From the NCBI RefSeq assembly GCF_017599345.1, contig NZ_JAGFVL010000021.1, positions 40,644-104,643 of the forward strand: a stretch of DNA of 64,000 bases. Reading direction: 5' to 3'. The number at the start of each line of letters is the position of its first letter. Positions within the stretch are counted from its first letter, which is position 1. A model generated the notes under the pieces. It worked only from the letters and a program-made list of their open reading frames with translations, searched no databases and was not told the DNA's origin. Below are positions 40,280-48,738 of the stretch, piece after piece. Position numbers and translations under genes: made by a program. The stretch comes from Gracilibacillus suaedae (GTDB lineage: Bacteria > Bacillota > Bacilli > Bacillales > Amphibacillaceae).

Positions 40280-40693
40280 ATGAAACGAGTAGATGTAGTC
40301 TATGCACTTATTTATGATGGCATACAGGAAAAAGTTCTAATGGTTCACAACACTAAATATGATGATTGGTCTTTACCAGGTGGATCTGTTGAACCAGGAG
40401 AAACGCTATCCCAAGCAGCTATACGTGAAGCAAAAGAAGAAACGGGTTTAACTATTGAGGTTGATCACATTATCTCCGTCAATGAAGCGTTTATGAAACC
40501 TGCTGACCATCACGCCCTTTTCATAACGTTCAAAGCAAGGATAATAGATGGTGAGCTTTCTATTCAGGATACAGAGACCATCTCAGACGTAAGGTGGGTC
40601 GATGTGAAAACCGCTGATGAAAGAATGCCATATCATGAAAATGGTGTTAAATATTTGCTAAATCAATCCGTTCCTTATGTGTTTCAAGGATAG
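40280..40693 (+). CDS. Nudix hydrolase
   Basis: 137 residues. The Nudix box is complete ([14 protein letters not shown], then REAKEETGL), so it should hydrolyse a nucleoside diphosphate-linked substrate, but which one cannot be said. The ATG at 40280 follows GGGGAGTGG; the frame stays open upstream without support. It is 39 bp upstream of a GNAT gene and may be cotranscribed with it. Confidence 0.9.
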   Translation: MKRVDVVYALIYDGIQEKVLMVHNTKYDDWSLPGGSVEPGETLSQAAIREAKEETGLTIEVDHIISVNEAFMKPADHHALFITFKARIIDGELSIQDTETISDVRWVDVKTADERMPYHENGVKYLLNQSVPYVFQG

Positions 40694-40732
40694 GGTCGAA
40701 TCAGTAACAACGTAAAATAAGGAGTGATCGTA

Positions 40733-41284
40733 ATGTTGTTTGAATCATCAAAGGTAAGATTAAGAAAAATGACGAAGGAAGATACAGAACTTTATCACAA
40801 ATGGAGAAATGATATAGCAGTAATGCAATTCACAAATCCCTCTTTGGATGTATATCCGATAGAGGCAACGAAAGAATTTGTAGATACTGTTATTTTAAAT
40901 TCTCCTCATTCTAAAAGCTACATCATAATGGAAAAAGACAATGAAATCCCAATTGGCATTGTATCCTTGATCCACATGGATTATAAGAATCGAAACGCTG
41001 AATGTATTATAGACATTGGTGAAAAAGAATATTGGGGTCAAGGGTATGGTTCAGAGGGATTAAAATTACTACTTGATTTTGCCTTTTACGAAATGAATCT
41101 TCATCGTGTTTCACTCAAAGTATTTTCATTTAATGATAGAGCTATTCGATTATACAATCGGATTGGCTTTCAAGAAGAGAGAAAAAGTAGACAAAGCCTA
41201 TTTAGAAATGGTGATTGGCATGACATCATTCATATGGGTCTTCTGCAAAAGGAATACTTTGAGACACAAATAACTAGTACATAA
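40733..41284 (+). CDS. GNAT family acetyltransferase (RimJ/RimL type)
   Basis: 183 residues. The N-terminal VRLRKMTKEDTELYHKWRND is typical of RimJ/RimL-like enzymes, and the acetyl-CoA loop is GEKEYWGQGYGSEGLK. The FSFNDRAIRLYNRIGF motif near the end supports it. Substrate is unknown (protein N-terminus or small amine). ATG at 40733 is eight bases after AAGGAG. Confidence 0.9.
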   Translation: MLFESSKVRLRKMTKEDTELYHKWRNDIAVMQFTNPSLDVYPIEATKEFVDTVILNSPHSKSYIIMEKDNEIPIGIVSLIHMDYKNRNAECIIDIGEKEYWGQGYGSEGLKLLLDFAFYEMNLHRVSLKVFSFNDRAIRLYNRIGFQEERKSRQSLFRNGDWHDIIHMGLLQKEYFETQITST

Positions 41285-41310
41285 AGTATGGAGTGCATAC
41301 TTAACTAGAA

Positions 41311-41336
41311 AAACTCGAGTGCTAGCACTCGAGTTT
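41311..41336. terminator. Perfect palindromic bidirectional terminator
   Basis: A 26-bp perfect palindrome centred on GCTAGC, between convergent genes, flanked by A-run and T-run. Confidence 0.85.
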
Positions 41337-41340
41337 ACTC

Positions 41341-42333
41341 TTAATTTAAAATAGCATTAATTGCATCCAGTTCTTCTTGTGTAAAAGAAGTATTATTTAA
41401 TGCTTTTACGTTTTCTTCAATTTGACTAACACGGCTTGCACCAATTAATGCAGAAACAACGGATTTTTCCTGTAGGACCCAGACGAGCGCCATTTGTGCT
41501 AGTGTCTGCCCACGGTCTCGTGCAATCGTATTTAATGCTGTTATCTTCTGTAGTTTGTCAGAAGAAACATCACGTTCATTTAAAAATGGAATAAATTCTT
41601 TTGCTGCACGGGAATCTTTTGGAATACCACTTAAGTATTTGTCTGTTAGTAGCCCTTGAGCTAATGGTACATATGCAATACAGCCAATCCCGTGCTCATC
41701 TAGCACATCTGTTAAGCCATTTTCTATCGTACGATCAAGCATAGAATAAGCGGCTTGATGAATGATAAAAGGTGTACCTTGTGCCTCTAAGATGTCAATT
41801 GCTTGTTTTGTTTGTTCTGCGTTATAGTTGGAGATGCCGACATATAGTGCTTTTCCTTGTCGGACGATTTGATCGAGAGCGGCCATTGTTTCTTCAAGAG
41901 GTGTCTCTGGATCTGGACGGTGGTGATAAAAGATATCCACATAGTCGAGGTTCATGCGCTGTAAGCTTTGATCAAGGCTCGAGATTAAATACTTTCGAGA
42001 GCCCCAGTCGCCATATGGACCATCCCACATCCTGAATCCGGCTTTTGTTGAAATAATCATCTCATCCCGATAGCTGGAGAAGTCTTCTTTTAAAATACGC
42101 CCAAAGTTTTTCTCCGCTGCTCCGGGTGGTGGTCCATAGTTATTGGCAAGGTCAAAGTGAGTAATCCCTAAATCAAAAGCTTTCATTAGCATTCGGCGCT
42201 GATTCTCTAACGTATCCTCGCCTCCAAAGTTGTTCCAAAGGCCAAAAGAAATGGCCGGGAGCTTGATACCTGAGTTGCCACAACGGTTATACGGTGTTTC
42301 ATGGTAACGTTTGGGACTCGCAATAAACGTCAT
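41341..42333 (-). CDS. Aldo-keto reductase (YghZ/Gpr-like)
   Basis: 330 residues, TIM-barrel NADPH-dependent oxidoreductase. Catalytic Asp and Tyr are in HFDLANNYGPPPGAAE, with Lys in STKAGF and His in FYHHRPD. The sequence resembles L-glyceraldehyde-3-phosphate reductases (YghZ); the true substrate is open. ATG at 42333 is used because GGGAGG is then eight bases away; an ATG six bases upstream is too close. Confidence 0.9.
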   Translation of the reverse strand: MTFIASPKRYHETPYNRCGNSGIKLPAISFGLWNNFGGEDTLENQRRMLMKAFDLGITHFDLANNYGPPPGAAEKNFGRILKEDFSSYRDEMIISTKAGFRMWDGPYGDWGSRKYLISSLDQSLQRMNLDYVDIFYHHRPDPETPLEETMAALDQIVRQGKALYVGISNYNAEQTKQAIDILEAQGTPFIIHQAAYSMLDRTIENGLTDVLDEHGIGCIAYVPLAQGLLTDKYLSGIPKDSRAAKEFIPFLNERDVSSDKLQKITALNTIARDRGQTLAQMALVWVLQEKSVVSALIGASRVSQIEENVKALNNTSFTQEELDAINAILN

Positions 42334-42354
42334 ACACATTCCTCCCTATTATTT

Positions 42355-42714
42355 TTAATAGCCTACTTCTACAGCTGCATTGACAATATACATCAGATCG
42401 TTCTTGTCTTCTTTTTCTTCGAGAACAATACCAGATGTCGTTGCCATGCCACCATCCATTACTTCAACTGTCACAGTTCCATATGGTATTTCTTGTTTGA
42501 CTAGCTCAATATCTACTTTTTCTTTGTCGATGGGAACGGCTAACCTTACATTGACTTTCATGTTGTGAAGGTTGTTTTCTGGTAGGTATTCGGCAATACC
42601 TGGCATGGAATTGTAGTGAATGGCATTTTCCACAGCACGAAGACAGGCTTTGGTCACATTCTGTCCATGTACATCTATTCCAGTTCCTGTTTCAATAAAT
42701 ATGATTTTTTCCAC
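42355..42714 (-). CDS. Lin0512 family protein
   Basis: 119 residues. The family is recognised from FIETGTGIDVHGQNVTKA and the C-terminal DGGMATTSGI. It is a small conserved Firmicutes protein of unknown function, also found in eukaryotes. GTG start at 42714 with GGAGGCGAT seven bases away; the reading frame extends upstream without an RBS. Located 21 bp upstream of the reductase gene, probably one operon. Confidence 0.85.
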   Translation of the reverse strand: MEKIIFIETGTGIDVHGQNVTKACLRAVENAIHYNSMPGIAEYLPENNLHNMKVNVRLAVPIDKEKVDIELVKQEIPYGTVTVEVMDGGMATTSGIVLEEKEDKNDLMYIVNAAVEVGY

Positions 42715-42874
42715 GAAATCGCCTCCAATTAATAATGATAGAGACAAAATATGTAATCATCCCTACATTTAATGGTAAGGTAAAACGGTGCGTAAATCAA
42801 TTATGAACAACTCGTATCCGTTTCATGGATTTGGTAAAATAGTAATAATGATAGTTTTCGGAAGGATGACACAT

Positions 42875-43354
42875 ATGAAGATTTCGATTGTAGCGGTAGG
42901 AAAGTTAAAAGAGAAATATTTAAAACAGGGTATACAAGAGTATATGAAAAGATTGGGCGCTTATGCCAATATGGAAATAATTGAAGTGCCAGATGAGAAA
43001 GCACCGGAAAATATGAGTGAAGCAGAACAAGAGGAAGTAAAACGAAAAGAGGGCGAACGAATCCTGTCGAAAATTTCCCAAGATGCATACGTTATTTCCC
43101 TGGAAATAATGGGACAAATGCCAACCTCTGAGAAATTTGCCGAAAAAATAGAGCAATTAATGATTCATGGCAAGAGTAAGATTGTTTTTGTTATTGGTGG
43201 TTCGTTAGGATTGAGTAAGGAAGTTAGCGATCGGAGTGATTATGCGCTGTCGTTTTCTAAGATGACGTTTCCTCATCAGTTAATGCGGTTGGTTTTGTTG
43301 GAGCAGGTTTATCGGGGGTTTAGGATTATGAAGGGGGAGGCGTACATCTTTTAA
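42875..43354 (+). CDS. rlmH: 23S rRNA pseudouridine(1915)-N3-methyltransferase RlmH, chromosomal copy with altered C-terminus
   Basis: SPOUT methyltransferase acting on Y1915 of assembled 70S ribosomes (159 residues). [10 protein letters not shown] forms the SAM-binding knot and [12 protein letters not shown] is conserved. Normal RlmH ends PYHK or AYHK; this copy ends EAYIF. The last two codons therefore come from inserted DNA. The His and basic residue of the tail are part of the active end in this family, so activity is probably lost or reduced. ATG at 42875 fits the family start [15 protein letters not shown]. Confidence 0.93.
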   Translation: MKISIVAVGKLKEKYLKQGIQEYMKRLGAYANMEIIEVPDEKAPENMSEAEQEEVKRKEGERILSKISQDAYVISLEIMGQMPTSEKFAEKIEQLMIHGKSKIVFVIGGSLGLSKEVSDRSDYALSFSKMTFPHQLMRLVLLEQVYRGFRIMKGEAYIF

Positions 43355-45013
43355 GGGTAAAATGTTAAGCGAATCCATCATTTCGCTCAACATTTTATCA
43401 TCCTTTTTTTCGAGCATCCAACTCTCCACGGGCTCAATATAATCCATACCAACTGCATCCAATAACTCCAACGACTGTTTCTCTAATCCTTCCAATGTAA
43501 AATCAAAGTGTAGATTTATCTTCTCAATGTGTCTTCCAACTCGACGTGGTGCCTCTTTATTAATCTCTATATCTTTAATGATTAAGCGGAGTAATGCCTT
43601 TTGTCTTGCAGGCTCTGCCTCTTTCATGACTTTTTCAAAATTTGTTAAGAGATGACGTAATGCTTGCGCATCTATAGGTGCTGTATCACATTCACCTAAT
43701 TCAGTATTTAATGCTTCAAGTCTGTTTTGAAGGTCTTCCTGTTCTTCAGTAAGACTTGTTAATTTTGGTTTGAAGATAGCTACTAATGAAGGATCATCCA
43801 TTAACTGATCCGTTATGTTGTTGATTCGGATATCTATCTTGTTAAGCTTTGATTTTAGCACCTTAATCTCATCATTAATTGGAGTCTTTGCTTTTCTACG
43901 GTTCTCATTCACATTTTCAATAATTTGATTTAGTACATATGGTTCAGAGACAATTCGTTTTAATTCTTCCATCACTTCCTGTTCCGCACGATCTGAGCGA
44001 ATGGAATGGGCACTACAAACTTTACTGCCTTTGTTGTGGAATAGTCCACATACATAGTAGCGATACTTTTTACCTTTTGAACCTTTTGATGATGCCGAGA
44101 CCATACCATATCCACATTTAGGGCATCTAAGAAGACTGTTTAATATGTATGGTTTGTTGGATTGTGCTGGCTTAATAGATCGCTTTGTACGGATTTGTTG
44201 TACTCTTTCCCATTGCTCCTTAGAAATAATGGCTTCGTGTTTGCCATCCGATAAGATATAATCTTTGTTGATCCCCTTTCGATGCTTTTCCGCCCAATCC
44301 TGATATTTATTGTATCTTATTAGGCCAATGTAAATGGGGTTGTCTAAGATTGTTTTGATGGTGTTTATAGAAAAATCACATCCACGTTTTGTTTTATAGC
44401 CCATATCATTCATTCGACTTACAATCGCCTTATAACCTAGGTCTCGTTCAGCATAATCAAAAATTAAGCGGATTATATGTGCTTCTTCTTCATTGATTAC
44501 CAATTCTTTATTGACGCTATCATACCCTAACACTCTACCCCCATTATGATAGCCTTCTTTAGCACGTTGAATCATTCCCATCTTAGAGCGTTCAACTGTA
44601 ATTGAACGTTCCATTTCTGCCATAGAACTCAAAAGAGTATAATACATTTTCCCCTCAGGAGAAATAGTATCGATGCTTTCAGAGTAACTGATAAGCTGAA
44701 CATTGTGAAACCCTAGTTTTTCCACGATATCAAGTGAGTCTCTAGTTTTCCGTGCTAGACGATCCAGTCTATATATAATAACAGCATTAAAATTTTCATC
44801 CTTAGCGTCCATTAGCAGACGTTTCATTTCAGGTCTGCCTTCAATGTTTTTTCCACTTTTACCCTCATCAATATACTCATTAATGATTTCTATATTATTC
44901 TTATGAGCGTAGTCATATAAAAGCTCTATTTGAGCACTTATACTATATCCTTCTGAAGCTTGTTCTTCTGTACTAACACGGGCATATAATGCAGCTTTAA
45001 TCGTATTTTTCAT
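43280..45013 (-). CDS. Large serine recombinase (integrase)
   Basis: 577 residues. Resolvase catalytic domain with Ser14 in [15 protein letters not shown] and the [12 protein letters not shown] helix; then the Recombinase domain, a zinc ribbon ([10 protein letters not shown], later YVCGLFH and VCSAHS) and a coiled coil. Such enzymes integrate and excise elements at specific att sites. The last 20 or so residues, from [10 protein letters not shown] on, are the antisense of the rlmH 3' end, so the stop codon is supplied by the host. ATG at 45013 follows AAAGGAG. Confidence 0.92.
   Translation of the reverse strand: MKNTIKAALYARVSTEEQASEGYSISAQIELLYDYAHKNNIEIINEYIDEGKSGKNIEGRPEMKRLLMDAKDENFNAVIIYRLDRLARKTRDSLDIVEKLGFHNVQLISYSESIDTISPEGKMYYTLLSSMAEMERSITVERSKMGMIQRAKEGYHNGGRVLGYDSVNKELVINEEEAHIIRLIFDYAERDLGYKAIVSRMNDMGYKTKRGCDFSINTIKTILDNPIYIGLIRYNKYQDWAEKHRKGINKDYILSDGKHEAIISKEQWERVQQIRTKRSIKPAQSNKPYILNSLLRCPKCGYGMVSASSKGSKGKKYRYYVCGLFHNKGSKVCSAHSIRSDRAEQEVMEELKRIVSEPYVLNQIIENVNENRRKAKTPINDEIKVLKSKLNKIDIRINNITDQLMDDPSLVAIFKPKLTSLTEEQEDLQNRLEALNTELGECDTAPIDAQALRHLLTNFEKVMKEAEPARQKALLRLIIKDIEINKEAPRRVGRHIEKINLHFDFTLEGLEKQSLELLDAVGMDYIEPVESWMLEKKDDKMLSEMMDSLNILPLKDVRLPLHNPKPPINLLQQNQPH
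43343..43352. other. Left junction (attL) of the rlmH-integrated element
   Basis: Chromosomal homology to rlmH ends at or just after GCGTAC (43340-43345), the Ala-Tyr codons before the missing His-Lys. The recombinase gene lies immediately inside. The exact crossover and its shared core cannot be fixed without the right end, which is not in the window. Confidence 0.6.
43358..43410 (+). terminator. Terminator of rlmH inside the recombinase 3' end
   Basis: TAAAATGTTAAGCGAA (43358-43373) pairs with TTCGCTCAACATTTTA (43382-43397) with one mismatch, followed shortly by CCTTTTTTT. It would end rlmH transcripts and is carried by the element. Confidence 0.75.
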
Positions 45014-45143
45014 GTTCTTTTTCTCCTTTCTTATTTTCAGCAAGAGTGTCATGAATCAATTCTGAAATTGCTCTTATGAATTGGTGTTTATCGTTTGTAG
45101 TTTCTCGAATCCATTTAGATATATTTTCATTTGAATTAGACAT
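44997..45143 (-). CDS. Small protein of 48 residues between regulator and recombinase
   Basis: Begins MSNSNENISKWIRETTNDK and ends EKYD. The start is three bases after the regulator stop. Its own stop lies inside the recombinase start region (17-base overlap), so it is translationally linked to both. Charged, helical, no recognised family. Possibly a recombination directionality factor, on position alone. RBS AGAGGATGG is somewhat distant. Confidence 0.5.
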   Translation of the reverse strand: MSNSNENISKWIRETTNDKHQFIRAISELIHDTLAENKKGEKEHEKYD

Positions 45144-45146
45144 AGA

Positions 45147-45824
45147 TTATTTGCCATCCTCTTGTGTAAGCATTTCGTTAATGAAGGTTTGAATGACATC
45201 TTTAGATACATATGGATTTGATCCTTCAGAGATTCGATATAAGCTTGTTGCATACTCGAATGGGCTTTTCTTTTTAAACAGCTCTTCTAATTGAAGAGAG
45301 GTTTTTGTCTGATGTAGATCAATCTCATAAATGAACCTTGATAGTAATTGAATGATGTCCACATCATTTCTAATATTACTCATTTCTTCGTTGAGTAATA
45401 ATCGAACATTGCTTTCCCCCTTTCTTTCATATAGAACTATACCGAGTGCCTTCTCAGGATCATTATTTATTTCTATATCCTCCATCCCATCTAAATCAAC
45501 TGTTTTTTCAACCTTTGTAGGATGACCAATGTTAAATAACTCTTCTTCAGAGTCATAAAATTCATCAGTAACAGCTTCTAATTGTACGCCATATTCTTTA
45601 GTTAATTGATTAATAAGATAAAAGGATGGCTTTTTTGATTCCCCTCTTTCGACAGCAGTTATACTTTGTGGGGAAACCCCAATGCGTTTAGCAATTGCGG
45701 GTGTGGAATAATCTACTTTTGGTTGGAGTGCCTTTAATTCATTACGGAAATATTTAAGTCGCTCACCAATTGATTTACGTTTCAGGAGTTGGAACTCAAT
45801 AGAATCAATATTGCGATTAGACAT
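45147..45824 (-). CDS. XRE-family transcriptional regulator
   Basis: 225 residues. The N-terminal helix-turn-helix is in YSTPAIAKRIGVSPQSITAV, followed by ERGESKKPS. The C-terminal 140 residues are of unknown type. It heads the recombinase operon on the minus strand and diverges from the rep gene, with tandem 48-bp repeats between, so it probably controls excision and rep expression. GAGGTG precedes the ATG. Confidence 0.85.
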   Translation of the reverse strand: MSNRNIDSIEFQLLKRKSIGERLKYFRNELKALQPKVDYSTPAIAKRIGVSPQSITAVERGESKKPSFYLINQLTKEYGVQLEAVTDEFYDSEEELFNIGHPTKVEKTVDLDGMEDIEINNDPEKALGIVLYERKGESNVRLLLNEEMSNIRNDVDIIQLLSRFIYEIDLHQTKTSLQLEELFKKKSPFEYATSLYRISEGSNPYVSKDVIQTFINEMLTQEDGK

Positions 45825-45858
45825 AGCATCTACACCTCTTTTTATTTTTCTTTACTTC

Positions 45859-45887
45859 ATTATACTACTTTGATAACATAAAAACAA
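45859..45887 (-). promoter_or_regulatory. Promoter of the XRE-recombinase operon
   Basis: Minus strand: TTGTTT (45887-45882), 17-base spacer, TATAAT (45864-45859). Confidence 0.8.
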
Positions 45888-45932
45888 ATAAAACAAAAGA
45901 ACTATTATATTTGTTTTTTGTTGATGTACTCT

Positions 45933-46028
45933 ATGGCTATTCGAACTGATGGACATGTAATTTAGTTTGAGTACAGTCATATGGCTATTCGAACTGATGG
46001 ACATGTAATTTAGTTTGAGTACAGTCAT
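45933..46028. repeat. Two perfect 48-bp tandem repeats (iteron- or operator-like)
   Basis: 45933-45980 and 45981-46028 are identical base for base, beginning ATGGCTATTCGAACTGATGG. They fill the space between the divergent regulator promoter and the rep start at 46069. The position fits Rep-binding iterons or XRE operators. A minus-strand open frame through them with a doubled peptide is taken as spurious. Confidence 0.9.
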
Positions 46029-46068
46029 ATCAATGAATTTAGCAATAAAAATACAATGAGGTGAAACC

Positions 46069-47133
46069 ATGCAAACGAGGTTTAATCAAACGATACTAAA
46101 TAAGCAACTAATGTCACATCCTACATTGAGTAAAATCATCCTTAAATCTAATATTGGAGCACGTTCTCCTTATGATGGAATTACACTATACTCGAATGAT
46201 ATAGTTTCAAGAGAGTTTTGGGATTTAGTTAGTCCAGCAAAATATATAAATTACTCGTTGAATGCGAACAATAATGGATATTATAGATACTTATTGCATC
46301 ATCAACTCTTTGTCATTAAATGGGGAAGTAGGTATAGACAACAATCCAACACGGTTATCAAAATAAATCCTCACAAAAATCTTATGACGCCAATTGAATT
46401 GTTGGATATAGTGTCACTTATTCTGGGCGATTATAAAAATGCTATGGTAGGTACTTGGGATGAACAAATTGATATAACAGAGTATAATTCACATGAGGTG
46501 GCAAATAGACTATGGGTTTCATATCTAAGAGAAGATCCTTATAATCCACCGCAGTCAAATAGCACATATTATTACAATCAGCGTTCTGGAAGTCAGACGA
46601 AGGTATATAATAAAGCAAAAGAACTGGGTATACATCAACAATTAACAAGAATTGAAAAGAAGCATAAAGTCCCGAAAAAATACAGGACAACATTAGTAGA
46701 TTTTTTACTTGATGAACGTGTGGATGTACTTAAGAACGTAAGAATGGTTGATATTGATCTGTTGGATGGACGTAAGAAAGTAAAAAGGTTAATCAACTCA
46801 GAGAAAACATTGATGCATGCATACAGAAATTTATCGAGTGCGGAAAAGAAACAATTGATAAGACATCCAGCATATATTAATCAATGTATAGATATACACA
46901 GCATCTTGAAATCGAACATTGAACAGTGGATGTTAACATCAAGGTTGTTACGCTTGAAAATCATTGTTGATCAAGTGTCGGATACCTGGAAGCATTCAGA
47001 AAGAGAGGCGTTAATACCACAAATGGTAAATCCAATTTCAGTAAAGAAAAATGTTCAGTTAATAGGTTGGACTATTAATAAAAGAGAGGCATTATACCAG
47101 AGCACTATGTCTGTACCATATGAGTTCACTTAA
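46069..47133 (+). CDS. Replication-initiator-like protein (Rep_trans type, tentative)
   Basis: 354 residues, basic, cytosolic. The central stretch YYNQRSGSQTKVYNKAKELG followed by LTRIEKKHK resembles the part of rolling-circle plasmid initiators where a Tyr and a metal-binding Glu sit (Rep_trans/Rep_1-like). The rest gives no family. Directly behind the tandem repeats and followed 21 bp later by rlmH copy 2. If right, the excised element may replicate. GAGGTG upstream of the ATG. Confidence 0.5.
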   Translation: MQTRFNQTILNKQLMSHPTLSKIILKSNIGARSPYDGITLYSNDIVSREFWDLVSPAKYINYSLNANNNGYYRYLLHHQLFVIKWGSRYRQQSNTVIKINPHKNLMTPIELLDIVSLILGDYKNAMVGTWDEQIDITEYNSHEVANRLWVSYLREDPYNPPQSNSTYYYNQRSGSQTKVYNKAKELGIHQQLTRIEKKHKVPKKYRTTLVDFLLDERVDVLKNVRMVDIDLLDGRKKVKRLINSEKTLMHAYRNLSSAEKKQLIRHPAYINQCIDIHSILKSNIEQWMLTSRLLRLKIIVDQVSDTWKHSEREALIPQMVNPISVKKNVQLIGWTINKREALYQSTMSVPYEFT

Positions 47134-47154
47134 GAGAAGAAAGGAAGGAATTAT

Positions 47155-47634
47155 ATGCAAATACAAATTGTAAGTGTAGGTAAAGTAAAAGAAAAGTATA
47201 TAAAGCTTGGGATTGCTGAGTTTGAAAAAAGATTACGCCCATATTGTAAGCTAACATTGGATGAAGTAAGTGATGAGCAAGCTCCTGAGCAATTGAGCGA
47301 TAAAGAATTGTATCAAGTAAAGCAAAAGGAAGGAGATCGTATTTTAAACAAGATAAAGCCTACTCAGTATGTGATTGCACTAGATTTGAAGGGAGATAAC
47401 TGGTCTTCAGAACAGTTGGCTAGTGAAATGGACAAGCTGAGTATCCATGGAAAGAGTCAAATATCGTTTGTTATAGGTGGATCAAATGGATTAAGTGATG
47501 ATGTCCTAAAACGTTCTGATAAAAAATTGTCATTCTCAAAAATGACATTTCCTCACCAGCTTATGAAGCTTATATTAATGGAACAAATCTATCGAGCGTT
47601 CAAGATACAGAAAAATGAGCCATATCATAAATGA
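47155..47634 (+). CDS. rlmH: RlmH, second copy carried by the mobile element
   Basis: 159 residues, full length, ending NEPYHK with the conserved tail that the chromosomal copy has lost. It differs from the chromosomal copy at many positions throughout, so it is not a recent duplicate. SAM-knot [10 protein letters not shown] and [12 protein letters not shown] are intact. It sits 21 bp behind the rep-like gene in one operon with AGGAAGGAAT as RBS. It likely restores Y1915 methylation when the element is integrated. Confidence 0.93.
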   Translation: MQIQIVSVGKVKEKYIKLGIAEFEKRLRPYCKLTLDEVSDEQAPEQLSDKELYQVKQKEGDRILNKIKPTQYVIALDLKGDNWSSEQLASEMDKLSIHGKSQISFVIGGSNGLSDDVLKRSDKKLSFSKMTFPHQLMKLILMEQIYRAFKIQKNEPYHK

Positions 47635-47883
47635 TTATTAGGAGTAGGTAGGGTATCTTTTTTGATAAAATGTAAAAAACTTTGAATTCAATGTTACAAT
47701 TAGCACTTTTTATGGATATATACATAGTGGTTGAGGGAATCAGATATTAGTAAAACTTGCATGTCAATTAAGGTAATAATAAGAATGGTGTTGTATCAGG
47801 GGTTACAGGGCATTTATACAGGTGTTCAACAAAAAAGAGTTGAATTTATTAAACTTTAGCCCGTAAAATTATTTTAATGAAAA

Positions 47884-47919
47884 GTCAGTGATTGTGTCAT
47901 TTTCCACACAGTCACTGAC
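47884..47919. terminator. Bidirectional hairpin between rlmH copy 2 and radC
   Basis: 14-bp stem with one mismatch (GTCAGTGATTGTGT / ACACAGTCACTGAC), eight-base loop. The 250 bp before it (47635-47883) hold nothing recognisable. Confidence 0.8.
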
Positions 47920-47931
47920 CATTATCCTATT

Positions 47932-48540
47932 TTATAAATAACCTTTTTCTTTCAAACTAATATATTTTTCATGACCGACAATGAGATGATCAAGGATTTC
48001 AATGCCCGTGACTTTACCAACTTCAGATAATCTTTTGGTAACATGGATATCTTCCTGACTTGGTGATGTATCGCCGCTTGGATGGTTATGAGCTACTATC
48101 GCACTTGCACAGCTACGGCGGATCAAGGATTTAAAAACCTCCCGTGGATGCACGATAGATGAGTTGAGTGAACCAATAAATATAGTCTCACGAAATACAA
48201 TTTGATTCTTTGTATTCAATCCAAGTACAACAAAATGCTCTTGATTGAGATATTGCATATCACGTAAATACTCATATGCATCCTCAGGTGAACGGATGGT
48301 AAAACGATCTTCAACTGGAGATGGATTCATTCGAGCAAGTTGCAATGCTGCAATGATCTGTGATGCTTTCACTTTACCGATACCTTTTATCTGCAAGAGT
48401 TCTTCTTCTGTAACGTCCAATAATTCCTGAATAGATGGATAGCGTGTAAATAGCTCATTTACCACATAGCTGTCTTCTTTCTCTCGAGTAGTTGTTGCTA
48501 GTAAGTTTTTGAACGTCACTTTATCAATTGAGTTTTGCAT
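47932..48540 (-). CDS. radC: RadC family JAB-domain protein
   Basis: 202 residues. Helix-hairpin-helix near residue 45-70 (LLQIKGIGKVKASQI-type), then the JAB/MPN domain with VAHNHPSGDTSPSQED, the zinc-binding HxH-x7-D signature. RadC of this short form is common on mobile elements, including SCC; role in DNA repair is doubtful. ATG at 48540 has GGAGG eight bases away. Confidence 0.9.
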   Translation of the reverse strand: MQNSIDKVTFKNLLATTTREKEDSYVVNELFTRYPSIQELLDVTEEELLQIKGIGKVKASQIIAALQLARMNPSPVEDRFTIRSPEDAYEYLRDMQYLNQEHFVVLGLNTKNQIVFRETIFIGSLNSSIVHPREVFKSLIRRSCASAIVAHNHPSGDTSPSQEDIHVTKRLSEVGKVTGIEILDHLIVGHEKYISLKEKGYL

Positions 48541-48701
48541 TATTAATTCCTCCAATAATTATAATTTTGAAATAAAAAGAGAGAGACGACGGTCGCCATC
48601 GCCTCTCTGATTTGAGTCATCCATCTGGATGGGATATACTGTTGTTAAAATGAAGTTGATGATGAGTTCATGTTGTTGAGCTCATCTTTTTTTGTGCAAT
48701 A

Positions 48702-48735
48702 AAAAAACATCGTATTGTTTGGATTTACGATGTTT
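48702..48735 (-). terminator. Terminator of the three-gene minus-strand operon
   Basis: Minus-strand stem AAACATCGTA / TACGATGTTT followed by T7. On the plus strand GATGAG / CTCATC with T7 (48661-48693) is a weaker second hairpin. Confidence 0.75.
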
Positions 48736-48738
48736 GCA

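Noticed and set aside
40126..40317. Open frame of 63 codons upstream of the Nudix gene
   Set aside because: No RBS and no recognisable domain; it overlaps the Nudix start in another frame. It could be a gene fragment, but this cannot be supported.
42788..42874. Upstream extension of the chromosomal rlmH frame
   Set aside because: The family start matches the ATG at 42875, which has its own RBS; the extra 29 residues have no counterpart.
45933..46028. CRISPR-like array
   Set aside because: Two adjacent 48-bp copies without spacers and no cas genes. The 51-bp array at 24337 likewise has no unique spacers.
45852..46070. Minus-strand open frame with a doubled peptide over the 48-bp repeats
   Set aside because: Explained by the DNA repeat and the divergent promoter region; no RBS, no homology.
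43343..47634. The two rlmH genes as a simple recent duplication caused by integration
   Set aside because: They differ at many residues along the whole length, so the second is better explained as element cargo.
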